Origin: Tanytarsus gracilentus
Taxonomy: Eukaryota > Arthropoda > Insecta > Diptera > Chironomidae
Direction: 5' to 3'
Length of the DNA: 64,000 bases
NCBI GenBank assembly: GCA_038502055.1
Contig: JAXRKN010000039.1
Location: 3,906,001-3,970,000 of the forward strand
Shown: positions 48,801 to 61,663 of the stretch, one piece after another
How the letters are laid out: every line of letters starts with the position of its first letter
Position numbering within the stretch: the first letter of the stretch is position 1
Made by a program: the position numbers and the translations under genes
Notes under the pieces: generated by a model
The model's database searches: none
The model's input: the letters and a program-made list of their open reading frames with translations, nothing else
What the model was told of the DNA's origin: nothing

Positions 48801-50737
48801 AATATTTACTGAACCCTTAATAACATAGCACCAAGATCACAAAGTCCCACTTGATCCGTTTTGTAATTAATAAATTTATTCAAGGTCAATTTAAAATCAC
48901 AGCTTCTGTGGTTCAACAGCGAATTCGTCACTGATCAACAAAAATACTTCTGACATTTTTCACTTAATTATTTTTCTTTCGCACATAACACCAATTAATT
49001 AAGCTTTCTGAGTCAATTAAATCACAATCGATCTCCATCACTTACAAATTAATAATTTAAGAACTAATAAAAGTCGCAACTGAAAAAATTTATTTTTCCA
49101 CTTTGCGCGTTAATTATTTTTCTCGCCGCCACTCGTCCGATCGATATGCAAGCTGAATTTTAACTGACTAGCAATTGTTGCTTTTTGCTTTCAGGAATCG
49201 AATGGAGGAGAAAAAAATGAAAGAACAGAATAAAATAAAATAAGTTGTTTCATATGGAAAAAGGGGTTTGAATATTATTCACACTAAGATATGTTGAGAC
49301 ACTCCATAAATACAATCAAAAACTAAATCTCTTATTTAATTTCTGAGCAGATAAAAATCCCCATGTATGTTTTAAATTTCACCTTGTAATAAAAAAATGT
49401 AAAACAATTTTAATTTTTAAATATTTAGTAACTGAAATTATGACACTTCAAGATAAAAATTTCAATCAGTTCAAATTTTTTTGGATGATCATGTGTAGAT
49501 TTAAAAATTATTAATAAAAACCGGTAAAAGGTTTTTTTAAAAATACATTTAGAACCTCTCAGATCACAATAGCTTTACCTGCTAGTGAACTCAAGTTAAC
49601 TTAAATGCCTTTCATTCTTAAAATATTTTGCAAGCTTCACTACAACCAAAAGATTTCAGCTCTCGCTCATCATTTCCAGCTGATCATCATCATATCGATG
49701 AGTTAGTAAGTGAATTTTTACATCCCATGGATGATTTAAAAAAGAATTATTTTTATTTTTCTCTCTTTTTATTCGCAATATTCAAAACGAAGGTCAGTGT
49801 TAAGTCAGCGAGTATTTTACACTTGAATGAAACAAAAGACATCGTATATAGCTTTTTTACAGCATATGCGTATGGGAACTTTTAACTGGTTTATTTTTTA
49901 GGATGGCGTTCACGATCAAAACATTTGAGAAGGATGTAAAAGTTTATGTTCTTTTGGAGTTTTGAACGTTTTAAAATTTCAACGAGGATTTTATAGTAAA
50001 CAACTAACTAAATTAGGCTTTAAAAACACAAAATTTTTATTTTTTTTCTAAAAAGATCTTCTTAAATGCAGCGGATGAAACCATGGCCGCGCCGACATCT
50101 CGTCATTGTTCTTTTTAAAAATATTAATTTTTTTGCAAACGTCGTATCAAAACACTTGAACAAAAAATTCTTGCAAAGCTTAATGCTGTCTGACTTTAAA
50201 GTCAACGACCTTTAAAAAAGGTAAAATTTATTATTTATAAGTCTATATTTTTTAGAAGTTTTAGATATTTATTAAGAAAACTGATTCACATGTTTACGGA
50301 ATTTCCAAATGACAATCTTCAGAACTTTAATTCGACGTTTAACAATTATTTTTAACTTTTTTCTTTTCTATTATTTTCCCTGGTATTTCCAAAGTTCCAA
50401 ACAAATTGATCGTTGCAAAAAAAAACATCAAGAATAAAAACGTTAAATGCAGATATTGATGACCGCAATTTAATTTAATCTTTATTTGTCCTTTATTCAA
50501 AAATTTCAATTTGTTTAATAAAACTTTATAAAATTTGATTTAAACTTTTAAAAAATTAATTTTTTTGACAGATTTTTTATTTTTAAAATTTTCTCTCTTA
50601 AATTTTAAATTTTAATACATTTTCGGCTCTCACATTAAATCTCCGCAAATCGTGAGCATTCTCATCGTTCGCGCTCATAATTGAGACAAAAAATAAAAAA
50701 CAAATTTTAGTTGTAGCGTGAACTCAATCGCATAAAG
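45826..50737. other. Gene-free region between divergent MFS and FABP genes
   Basis: About 4.9 kb of AT-rich sequence between two divergent start codons. Open frames (47237-47455, 49628-49885) are short and unsupported. No tRNA, known microRNA seed hairpin or mobile-element terminus was recognised. It likely contains leader exons and enhancers of one or both genes. Confidence 0.55.
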
Positions 50738-52944
50738 ATGGATAAATTTTTGGATAAAAAATACAAGCTCGTTCGAGTGGAAAAAACTGAAGATTTGTTA
50801 TATGAGAAATTAGGTAAGAAAAAATGATTTTTATTAATTAATCAAGCATGAAAATTGAGAGAAAATATTTAAATTAAATTAAATTTCGAAAATGTTCATC
50901 ACAAAACTTATTCGCCAAGGTCATGACGTAATTTCTATATGAATAACCCTTTTGTAGCTCTGAAACTTGTTTTTGAACAAACAAAAAAAGTTCAACAGAT
51001 AAATTCTGAATTTTTTTTTATAAAATTTAGTGCGTTTTTTGGGTGTTTTTTATTATATATTTAAAGATTTTACTTGCACTTATTTAAGTTTGAAGGTACT
51101 GTCATGGCGAATTTTGTAAAATAGCATGACTTTAGTTCTTTGGATGAAGCCTTTTATTTTCTATAAAATCCTCTTATTTATTGTAATTTTATAATTAAAT
51201 AGTAATTTTCATCCTATTTTTCTTGGTCAGGGGTTTCATCCTTCCAACTTAATTTTATATGTCCAAGTGCTTTAAATTAAATTTATGCGTGCTTATATTC
51301 GAGTGAATTCTTATAATTCGGAGTAATTTCATTGTAGAATGAAATTTTATAGTAAAAATTTTTGGGTAAATAATAATAAAATAAAGAAAATATGGGTGTT
51401 GTGGAGTTAGTTTAAAAAAATAAAAGACTTAAAGCTTTTCAGCTCAAGAGGCAATCAGATAAAGCATGTCTAAAACTAACTTTTAGTAGAGGACCAACAT
51501 AGGGAGAAGTTTCTGCGTAGGAACTTACTTATGGGGATGGTTTCAGGGGGATATTCCGGGGGACCTTCCACTGGCGGACTGGTTTCCAGCGGAGGAACTC
51601 TTCCAGCGGAGGCCAACTTCACTGGGGATGGTTCGTGGGATATGGGGGTATTCTGGGGGTTGGGGACTGTTCAGTGGAGGACTGCTTCGGGGGACTTACT
51701 GGGGACTGGTTTAGCGGAGGACTCTCAGGAGGAACTATTTCAGGAGGACCAAGATCGAATCCAGGTTAAACTAATTACAGTAACTTGAATATTTCATTCA
51801 ACGTGTGGTTTCTTTAAACTGTTAAATTTGCTTTAAGTTTGTTTTAAAATTATTCTTTTGTTAAAAGCTTGATCCGTAGCTAATAAAATATATTTGAAAT
51901 TGTATCCTTATTCGCTCCGGTTTTTTATTTTAATAAAAATTCCCTTTGGTGTAGTCTAATTCTTAATGTGGATTCAAATTGATGTTTTGATTAAATGTAT
52001 ATCTCCACTGTAATATTAAATGGAATTTGGTCCTAGTTGTTTGATAAAATTCTGGGAGACGCGCATTGAATATAGAAAATGTAGATAATTCATATTTTTA
52101 GTTGGAGGGTTGGCTATTTTTTTAATAATGTTTTGGGATTTTTATTTTTGTATCATTGAACTTTTGTGGCTATGTTTTTTTTTTTTTTTGTGGTGTGTTG
52201 GTTATTTTTGTAATACCCTTGTTTTTTAATTTATTATGATTTGTTTATTTCTTGTTTGATTATTTATGTGATTTTAATTTTTTACTCAAATAGATCTAGA
52301 GAGTATTTTGGATTTTTGTGTTTGGTTTTTTGGGTTTCTTTTTCTCTTGAGTATTAAGTTTGTTTTAGCTTTGCACTTGAGATTAATAAAATAATCTCTT
52401 ATTTAATCACCTCACTCAAAAAATAAATTATCAAAATTTATTTTAATTTAGATTTATTTGGAAATAACTTCTCAAAATCGGAAGGATGCGTAAAAGATTA
52501 TTATATGCCAATAATTTAATTTTTATTTTTGTATATTTTCAAAAATTAATATTTTTAAATTAAAGTTTCCTTCACTTGCATAAATATTCTAATTTTATTT
52601 CTCTTATCGCAGGCATGAGTATTGTTATTCGAAAACTTCTCCCAAAACTCAAAACAAAAGTTCAATTGGTTAAAAAAGGCGACGAGGAAGTTTTTCTGCT
52701 TCAAATTCATCGAAAGTTTTTCCCGCAAGCCATTCAATTTGAGCCATCGGTAGAATTTACGGAGAAGACTCTGAATGGGAAAAAAGTTAAAAGCATCATC
52801 ACATTTCAAGATAACATCATGACTCATACACAACAATGCGGAGAGAAGACAATCACAACAACGAGGAGTTTCTTTGATGACGAAATGGTTGAGACAATAA
52901 AATACGGCGAAACTGCATGCACGTGTTGGTATATAGCATTGTGA
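50738..52944 (+). CDS. Fatty-acid-binding protein (FABP/CRABP family), copy 1
   Basis: Two exons (50738-50813 and 52613-52944) join in frame to 135 residues, the normal size of an intracellular lipid-binding protein. The N-terminus MDKFLDKKYKLVRVEKTEDLLYEKLG is the first beta strand and helix I. VEFTEKTLNGKKVKSIITFQDNIMTH is the classic EEFEE-T-DGR-VKS-hairpin region. The C-terminal strand reads CTCWYIAL where most members have CTRxYK, so the arginine that normally pairs with the fatty-acid carboxylate is cysteine here. The 1.8-kb intron contains a diverged copy of the MITE-like element seen at 25 kb and a C-poor stretch. A damaged paralogue follows in tandem, about 100 bases downstream. Confidence 0.88.
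51035..51780. mobile_element. Diverged relative of the 25-kb MITE-like element, in FABP intron
   Basis: Ordered blocks match 25010-25790 in the same orientation: TTTGAAGGTA, AAATCCTCTTATTT, TTAATTTTATATGTCCA, ATAAAAGACTTAAAGCTTTT, and GATAAAGCATG, ending in a GGAGGA-rich repeat. Compared with that copy it lacks many short 2-6 base pieces. The left end AGTGCGTTTTTTGGGTG resembles a decayed terminal repeat. The right terminal repeat is not recognisable. Confidence 0.75.
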
Positions 52945-53563
52945 TAAATGATAAATTCTTATCTAAGCTTTGACTTAGAGTTAATAGTGTGAATATTTTT
53001 TTACTCTCATTCTGTTTTTGATAATTTTTGAAGTGTGTCGCACATGGAACAGTTCTTAAATAAAATTTATAAGCTTGAAAAATCTGAAAATTTTGATGCG
53101 TTTTTAAAAGCTTCAGGTGAGCTTTTTTATCAAGAAAGTGGAAATTAAAGATGTAAAAACACTTTTTGCAGCCATCACTGGAGTCACTAAAAAAATTGTT
53201 TCAAATTTAAAACCTAAGGTGGTGCTGACCAGAAATAAGGATGGCAGCTACTGCTTTAGCTCCACTACGGGAATAATTAAAACTTTTTAGCGTAACCCAC
53301 ACAAAGTGTGGTAACGCTTATATGCTCGTATTTCCGTCGTCTGTCTGTTCCAGTGAGATCTCGGCCCCTGGACCAGCTAGAGACTTCGGGTTTTCGCCAG
53401 ATGATAGGTCTTGGGGTCTATATTAGCCCATTTTAGGAATTTTTTGGGTCATGACCTATGGTCGTGCCATGGACCGCCATAATGTCCATTTTTCATACAA
53501 ATTTTCTCTTATATGGCTTCATGGGTATCGTTGAACTCGGGATTGGACCAGGAATTGGTTGCT

Positions 53564-53992
53564 AGTGGAACATGATGGAAAGTGGAACATAATGGAAAAT
53601 GGAACATGATGGAAAATGGAACATAATGGAAAATGGAACATGATGGAAAATGGAACATGATGGAAAATGGAACATGATGGAAAATGGAACATGATGGAAA
53701 ATAGAACATGATGGAAAATGGAACATAATGGAAAATGGAACATGATGGAAAATGGAACATGGTGGAAAATGGAACATGATGGAAAATGGAACATGATGGA
53801 AAATGGAACATGATGGAAAATGGAACATAATGGAAAATGGAACATGATGGAAAATGGAACATGATGGAAAATGGAACATGATGGAAAATGGAACATGATG
53901 GAAAATGGAACATAATGGAAAATGGAACATGATGGAAAATGGAACATGATGGAAAATGGAACATGATGGAAAATGGAACATAATGGAAAATA
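53564..53992. repeat. 17-bp minisatellite, about 25 copies
   Basis: Tandem copies of GGAACATGATGGAAAAT, with recurring ATAATGG variants spaced among them. Since 17 is not a multiple of three, each frame cycles through the same 17-residue pattern, so all three reverse frames look like long proteins; none is a gene. It forms the core of the element in the FABP pseudogene. Confidence 0.97.
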
Positions 53993-54089
53993 ACTTCTCT
54001 AAAATGATTTCTCTAAGCCTTCCCCAATTTTTCATATATAAGGCAAAAATTTTCTCTCTCAAGCTCATTTATATTTCAACATCGTAAGG

Positions 54090-54225
54090 TAAGGCTTCCC
54101 CAAGGCTTCACCTAAAAGGCTTCCCCAAGACTTCTCCTAAAAGGCTTCCCCAAAAAGACTTCCCCTAAAAGGCTTCCCCAGAGGCTTCCCCAAGGCTTCT
54201 CCTAAAAGGCTTCCCCAAAATGACT
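54090..54225. repeat. AAGGCTTCCCC degenerate tandem repeat
   Basis: About nine copies of AAGGCTTCCCC(A) alternating with AAGGCTTCTCCTAA variants, near the right end of the same element. Confidence 0.9.
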
Positions 54226-55480
54226 TTCAATACCGATCTGTTACAGTGGGTTACGCGGCAACACCCACGTGTGGGTTTTGAAACATTTTTATAATTTTAA
54301 ACTCAACGAAGAATTTGAAGAGATTGGAATCATGAGAGATCGAGCGCGAAGTGTTGTGTCGTTTCATGGAAATACTATGGTTCATGTTCAAAGAGGTACA
54401 TTAAATAATTAAGCTTTTTTAAAGCATATTTATTGCTGATTTTATTTATTCTTCAGGGGTTAAAGAGGTGAAGTTTGTACGTGAATTTAGTCACGAAAAA
54501 ATGATAATGACAATTTATATCGATGATCAAGTTTGTAGGAGATATTTCAAACCCTATACTAAATAAATATGTATTAAAAATTTTAATCAAAATTTGATGA
54601 TGAATTTGGCGTCATTATTTTTTTATTTGCTCTGCTAAACAATAACGTAAAATTAATTTTCAAAATTTCAAACTTTTCAAATCCGTTACAATATTAATAA
54701 AAAATTTCGATTCTCTTTATTTCAAGCATTCTTCAGTGCCAATGTTGTCTCTACCAAAATATTTGCAAATGCAATGTAGCTAACGACCATTTTAATCAAT
54801 ATTTAATGATTTTTAATTAATTTCACTAACAAACACAGACAATTAAATCAAAGATTACTCTGTGAAATTTTGCATGATTGCAACAAAAAAAATTTTTTAA
54901 TATAAAATCATAGGATTTTTCACTCATTTTTGAATGAGAAATTTGTTCAGCACTTGCGCGTACTTGCAGACCAAATGACTTTTGACTGATAGTTTGGACT
55001 TTCTTTTATAAGCTTGCGCAAGCAGTTTGTCATTCCTCGTCATTCCAACGAGCGTGGCTCAATTTAAAAAAAAGACGATTGCAACAATTTGTTTGCTTAA
55101 TTTCAAGCATTTCCGGAACCTAATTTTTAATAAAACATGATTTTTTAAGAAGTCAAACTACAGAACTTATATTTAAAATTTAATCTTATTAATTCCTAAA
55201 GCTAAAATCAGATAAAATAACCCCTTTAAAAAAGTGTCGTTTAACATTATATGTTTAAACACGCACAAAAGGTCATGATTTTAGCCAGGTTCGTAAGGAA
55301 AGAAGTGAAAATATTTTGGAATATTGTAGATAAGAGTCAGATAAAGAGATTTTATTAATTTTAATAAATCAAACATTAGCTCTGGTTTATGGCGAAAAAA
55401 CGTGTTAATTTGGACCATAGTGTGCTCTACAAACATTCAGCATCCCCAAATGAACCAATGAGTTTAAGGAAGCTACAATA

Positions 55481-58400
55481 CTATTTTTTAAGTAAAACCT
55501 TAAGCAGTCTTATAACAGGCGCCTCCACCAACAACGATATGAGAAATGCCAACAGAAACGAAATAACCGCATTGCCAAGGAATGTTGTTAGCTGCGAATT
55601 GAAAAATGGAAAATATGAGAATAAGAGAAGGGTTGAATGGTTCCACAAAATTGATATAATTTACAATCAAACAACTTACAATCATTCCATGCACGAGATG
55701 AGCAGGTCCATCGCTTTGAAAACTTGTGAGTATCATCACAGTCGGATGAATTAGATATGTGCAATATGTGAGACGACTGAATGGATAAAACCCATTATAG
55801 GATAACACACTATTAATAGGCTTCGCCAATCCCCAACAACATGACAAAGTAATCCAAATTAATGCAAAACCCCATGCTATGTTTTACATTTTTTGTTTGA
55901 TGAGATGCGACATCAATGGATTAAACCGAAAAGCGGAAAAAGAAAAAATAATTAAAGGTTATTTAAACAAAATATTTAAGGAATAGAATTTGACTTAATG
56001 AGGGTTGTCAATATGTTATAATTATTCATATTTCTTCTTTGCATGAAATATATTAAAGACCCTTTTTAATTACCTGTGTGTCCGAGACTGACATACAAGG
56101 ACGTCGTGATCAACCCCAGCTGTCCACCTTGCACACCAAATATTATGATGAACAATGTGAAAATCGATGCTGACCACAGGCCGACATTTACGACAAATGG
56201 AATCTTCGGTGGCACTTTAACGCGATATAAAACATAACCAGCAATCATTCCTAGAATGATAAAAATTATGTTCTGTGTTGTCGATAAAATGCATGCTTCA
56301 CTCACCCATAAAATAGGGACCAAATCTTTGCCATGGTTTGTCGTAAAGAAAGTCAAACGACTCGAATGGAGCTGACACTTTATGTATGTATTTGTATTCA
56401 AGCGAAATATAAATTGTCACGAGCCATGATAAAAATGTTAGAAGAAATGCACTCAGGATTGAAAACTTGAAATATCTGCAAGGTTAAAATTATTTCAAAA
56501 TTCTCAACTGTCATTTTTCTTAATTTTTCTTCTCATTTTGTTTGAGACCATAAAAAAGTATTAATACTGACCTGGTTGAAAGCACAAGAAGGACAATCGT
56601 GACAATATAAAATTGAAAATCATTCGCCAAATACCACGACCACATCATACACATTTCGCTTAGTGGATAAAAGTTGTTGATGTAAAGCAAATTTCTCCAG
56701 AAGAACTTGTTGCAATTGACGTCATCAGTTAATCCGGGAGTGAAGACAGATTGATTGTAAGTTATCCTGGAAAGTTTTGTAATTTTAGATTGTTAAAATT
56801 TCTCAACATTAGTCGCTTACTTATCACCCAACTCCGAGAAGACCATGATAAAAAAATATGCGGGTGTGAGACGAACAAAGCGAAACAAGATCATCATTAA
56901 AGTTTTCCACAAGCTCTTGACTAAGAATTCGTCCGAGTGCTGTTTGTTCTGGCTCTCCTCGATTGCACCGCAATTTTTCGCTCGTTTTGCTTTTTCACCA
57001 CGGAGATACAGCAACACAACGAGGAGACCACTTATGAAGAAAAATGTATCAACCGAGTATGTTGCATTTCCGACAAGTTGATAAATAAAAGTTCGCTCCG
57101 AGATGTTTCGAGTGAACTAAAAGATTTAATAAAATAGTAAATTAAAATTCAAAATTTATAAATTTTTGAAATATCTTAAACATGAAATTAAAATTATTTT
57201 TTTATGTTAAATTTTTCCAACGTGTTGCCACGAGAGAAACTTTTAATGCTTGTATGTCTGATCAGAAAGCATCATGTTAAATCTGGTCGAGTGCAACATC
57301 TACTCACTCGATTTTCTCCAATACCAAACATTTGCAAATATGTATGCACCAATATAGTCCAGAGGAGTGTGAAAAATCTCATGCCTGAATAAAAATTCCA
57401 CAAAAAGATAAAAAAAAATTAATTCAGCTTTAATAATTTTCAAATGATGCTCACCGTGTATGCAAGTCAACGAATCCTGGAAATGACATGAAAAATGTAA
57501 AAGAAGCAAAGAAATACACTTGTTACTTATTCACTTACCTCTGCATTAGTTTTCGTGCTCAGAATAACTCTCGAGTTTGATTGATATGAGAAGCACAGCA
57601 AAATTTTCGATGAAAAATCTGCAGGAAAATTTACGCCATTAAAAGAATTGATGAAATGAAAATTTTCAACACATGCTTTTCAATTTTATTCATCACACTC
57701 ACCTAATTTATGCAAATCATTCTCCTGATGAACTTTGCTCATCTCATACTCTGGTTCATTGTTGCTGATGTTGTTGTTATTCATACGATTCATCTCGTAT
57801 TTGCTATTATTTATGCTCGAATCTTTTTCATTCGTCCTCTTCATGTCAACATTGCTATTATCATAAAGATTTATGCCTTTTGCAACTAAGGATTCCTCAT
57901 AAATTGTGGCACAAATGACGAGTAATGTAAGAACAATGATTAAAGTACTAAAAAGAACACAAATATCAATTTCATAATCCTTAAATGAATTAAATTGTTA
58001 ATTTAGGAGAAAAAAATTTAATAAACTAAAAATTCGACTAAGAAGAAAACATGCGGAATTAAATAAGGTTCAAATTGAAAATTCGTAATAAAAATCCAAA
58101 AAAATATCGACAAAACTCACCCGAAAATATAAAACTTGCGATCTTGCCATATGCTGTAGTCACCCGGAACGACACGTGTCTTTAAAATTGTCAGCTCGTT
58201 TGCTTTTGTGTTGTTTGGCGTTATTATCTGTTGTAAAACCATTGATGCCGGATCACGAGCCAAAATCGCTTCTACATCTTGAATGGAACAAGATTTTGGT
58301 AGACATTGACCGACTTCTAACAGCTTTTGTTGCTAGGGAAAAAATAAAATTGTTTTATGGTGGTTTTAAATTTGAATGATGTAAAAATTAAATCATTTAA

Positions 58401-59739
58401 AAAATCCAAAGAAAACTTTTAAAAAAATAAAATCAAAAAAATTATGGATTTTTCTGGCTTCATGAAGAAAAAGCTTTAAAAAAACAGATTTTTAATTTGA
58501 ATTTTTGCATCATTAAATATTCAGCATGAAGTGTTAACAACAGAGTTCAAAGTCGATTAAGTTCATAGTCACATTCTTTCTAATTGTTGCACACAGATTG
58601 CGACAAAAGTAACTCGCGTGTGTTACACTTTTCTCGCTTACTATAGGGAAATGTGTGAGAGCATGAAAGAAAGTGAAATGTTGAAATTTGCAATATAATT
58701 TTTCCATTTTGATGCAATGGCAATAATTGCTTACGTAATTGTGTGTTAAGAGTGAAAAATAGAAAAACTGGTTTCGATGCAATGTCCGTTGTCTGCCGCT
58801 CGATGACCAGTTATGGTCATAACAATAATTTTCTTAGTGCATTTAGCGCCATGGAATTTAAAATTTAACTTTGAATTAAAAAATTAATTTTTCTAGCTCA
58901 TCTTTAAATGCCTTGAAATTAAAAAAAATAATTCAACCTTTAATGACAGTGGCAGTGACATTTTTGCACAATGCTCGCGGGAGAAAAAAATAATCATTTA
59001 CCTTGAGATTCACTGGCTGCAGCATGACAAGAAATCTGACAACGAAAAATTTGAGTGACGGTTTTCCTTCAAATTTTAGATTTTCTTCATTAATTTCCAC
59101 GCAAAACTGCTTCGAGCCAAGCCAATATGAATTATCAAAGAAGAACATTCCGCGATATCGACCCGATGCGTCGCTCACTTTCATCGCCCAGTCTTTTGAT
59201 GCTGTAAGTGCATTTAAATAAATTTGCACATCTCTCAAGCACGTTTTGGTGATGTCGAGTCGAAAAGTATTTGCATTCCATCGATTATGATCGAAGAGAT
59301 GCTGAAAAGCGTGAAAGTATGTGTCATAGCTCGAAAGATTGCCATCGTTGAATGAAAAAAGAGATTCACTATTAAAGTCATTGATCACTGCGTCGTTCTT
59401 GATTGAAGAATGTTTTACGGTCGAAATTGTTTTCTTATTTTTAGACTTTGGCACTTTGTAAACGTTCATGAAACTGTCATTCACTTTTGAGCCGAATCCC
59501 AGAGACTTCTCGAGTTCCTTTTTTGACACAAAGTCATCGAACTTGAGTCCACTAGTTTTCGATTCATTATCGTCAAGCACTTCCGCGGAATCGTTGAGTT
59601 TATCAAGTTCGGAAGATGATTCCATCAAAATTTGCTTGTAATTTTCACTAAATCCTGCATCATCACTATGATTTTGTGCACTTCCTATTTTTGCTACCGA
59701 AATTAACCACAGCCACTTAATAACGAGTGAAATTTTCAT
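55481..59739 (-). CDS. NRF-6-like multipass acyltransferase (acyltransferase 3 family)
   Basis: Twelve minus-strand exons (59739-59002, 58332-58121, 57947-57703, 57618-57539, 57476-57455, 57384-57308, 57116-56821, 56766-56572, 56475-56306, 56250-56074, 55876-55680, 55591-55481) join in frame to 839 residues. A signal peptide (residues 1-21) is followed by an extracellular NRF domain with paired cysteines (TCLRDVQIY, KQFCVEI, GQCLPKSCS). About eleven membrane spans form the acyltransferase-3 domain. RFFTLLWTILVHTY holds the conserved His, VDTFFFISGLLVV and RLTPAYFF are family signatures, and RLTYCTYLIHP lies near the end. In worms NRF-6 moves lipids and drugs across gut epithelium; insect relatives are numerous and mostly uncharacterised. 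Exon 5 is only 22 bases. A short N-terminal Lys/Asp-rich low-complexity stretch precedes the NRF domain. Confidence 0.93.
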
Positions 59740-61630
59740 TGTTTTAATTTTTTATGGCACTTTCATCACTTTTTTATGTCCAACTTAATTTTTTGTGTGG
59801 TTCTAAAATTAATTTAAAAATTTCAAGTTCAGCATGAAGAAAGAAGAAAAAGCAATAAACAGATGTTCGCAGGAAAATTCTCACAAAGCTTAATTTAATT
59901 ACAACTTTGAAGCACAAATTTTTTCTTTAATTTTCGCCAGGAAAACTTTTTTGTCCAGCTTATTTTTTTTATTGTACGTTTCGGTCGAGAGTATTTAATG
60001 AACTGAACTAATGGCTAAAAAGCTGGTGCAGAAATTTGCAATGTGCGAGTGCAGTGAGGAAGTTTTTGAAATCACATAACTTTTTTCTCTCTTTTTTCTG
60101 CAAGAAAACCTGTTATGCGCTAATATTAGAAGCAATCAAAACACTGTACATGCACTATGCACACACTTTGCAATAAAAACGAGAGTGAAAAATACAACGA
60201 GACACGTTATGATTTGCTAATTTCACTTAAACGACTGATTAAATTTTTCTTCTTAGTTTTTTTGCTTAGTCGAGAGTAAACAAAATGCAGACGATGGAAA
60301 TGGAAAAATAGTCAGGGGTTGAGCATCTCAAAATATTTTTAAAAATAACTTTTTCATAAACCTTAAAAAAATTATTTTTATCAAGTTAAATTTTTTCATA
60401 ACAAAGAATTTTTTAAAAAATTGAAAGTGATCACTAAAATCTTAAGAGTGTATCATGAACATGGCATTGAAAAATTATAATTATAAAATATTCGCTAAAC
60501 GGTGAGAAAAAAGAAAAGCTTTTAATTTTTGAATGGAGAGCTTTTAAGTTGAATCTTCTTTACCGACAGCGGACGATGATGTTGAAAATTAAATTAAAAC
60601 TGCATTCATCGCATGCTCATAAATGTTTGTTTGTGTTGCCGATGGCCTTAAATGGATGATAATAAATATGCCGGCGTTTATTAATTGGAATGTTGGTATG
60701 CTTACAAGTTACTCAAATATTTACGAGAGAGAAAAATACAACAACAAAATGCTTTTTTATTGAATTTAATTCAAGCTGAAAAAATTTTTTAGTGACATGC
60801 ATTGAAAATATTATTTTTTTGAATTTTTATTAATTTTGAATTAAAATTTTTGAAAAAAATATTTTTCCTAAAAGAAGAAATTTAATTTTAGAATTTTCTG
60901 AGAAAAATCACACAAACAGTTTCAACTCAGCGAACATACCAATAGTGATTGATTACACATCGCAATTCTTCGCGGATTTTGTGCGAAAACAAGGCACTTA
61001 ATAATGTTGTTGCGTAACATTTCTTCATAGGAATTTTTAAATGGCATAACTTGTAATTTTCTTTTATGTGTTCTAATGAATTTTACCGATCCGTTTCCTT
61101 TACTCTATAATTAAGTTCTATAAGAAGTTAAATTTTCTAACCTTTTTCGAAAGAGATTTTTCAACGTGAAATTAAAGGTGAGATGAATTCTTGTTAAATT
61201 TTTACTGTTAGAAGTTAGACAGCAAAATTATAAACCAATAATTTAATTTTATAGGAAATGAAGAATTCTTTTTTAAAAATTTTTTTGAAGCTCTAAAAAT
61301 TGAATAAATTAATGCTTGAGTCTGTACTTACAATGTAGCTAATCTCAAAATGTTTACGGAGATCGAAGATTTTTTATCTGCAAACTTAAACAACAATAAT
61401 TCAATTCATCCACTTTAATGCTAATTGATATTCAATTTTTTATTTAGATAATTTTCAATTTAATCGAACAAAAGAGAACACAAGCATTCAGCAAACAGGA
61501 AGGCAATCATAGAGCAGTAAAAATCCATGTAAATACCACAATTGCAGGATGAGAAGAGCCCATCTCTTATTATGGAAATGTTATGTGTTGCGCCATATAA
61601 TTATTTCAATAATATTCTGCACTGCAGTGA

Positions 61631-61663
<33 letters not shown>

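Larger units (their letters stand above)
53291..54280. mobile_element. 1-kb inverted-repeat element inside an FABP exon
   Basis: Left end AACCCACAC at 53294-53302 and right end GTGTGGGTT at 54269-54277 are inverted repeats. Each end is also a small hairpin (AACCCACACaaaGTGTGGT on the left). The flanks AAACTTTTTA and AAACATTTTTA look like a target duplication with one base difference. The interior holds a unique segment with CAGCTAGAGACTTCGGGTTT, a block shared with the element at 22 kb in inverted orientation (TTTTTCATACAAATTT, ATATGGCTTCATG), a 17-base minisatellite and an AAGGCTTCCCC repeat. No protein is encoded. Confidence 0.85.
53044..54566 (+). pseudogene. Fatty-acid-binding protein copy 2, interrupted by an insertion
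   Basis: Exon 1 (53044-53116) and exon 2 (from 53172) encode an FABP N-terminus up to TTGIIKTF, then meet TAG at 53288-53290 exactly where a 1-kb element begins. Coding resumes at about 54285 with FYNFKLNEEFEE, the expected next FABP strands. It continues to 54395 and finishes in a last exon, 54457-54566, ending VCRRYFKPYTK. Apart from the insertion every exon is open and splice sites are intact. Removing the element plus one copy of its flanking AAAC(A)TTTTTA restores the frame. As it stands it cannot encode a full FABP, so it is a recent pseudogene or a null allele of a young duplicate. Confidence 0.85.

Noticed and set aside
51531..51788. Gly/Ser-rich 85-residue frame
   Set aside because: Translation of the same repeat type in the diverged intronic copy of the element.
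53509..54068. Long reverse-strand frames with FHFPSCSIFHHVPFSIM repeats
   Set aside because: A 17-base repeat cycles every frame through the same peptide; no codon bias, no start context, lies within a mobile element.
53288..54285. Element in the FABP exon acting as a spliceable intron (introner-like)
   Set aside because: The exon already reaches an in-frame TAG at the junction, and no acceptor AG lies directly before the resumed coding sequence; the nearest (54246) would need the stop codon to be included.
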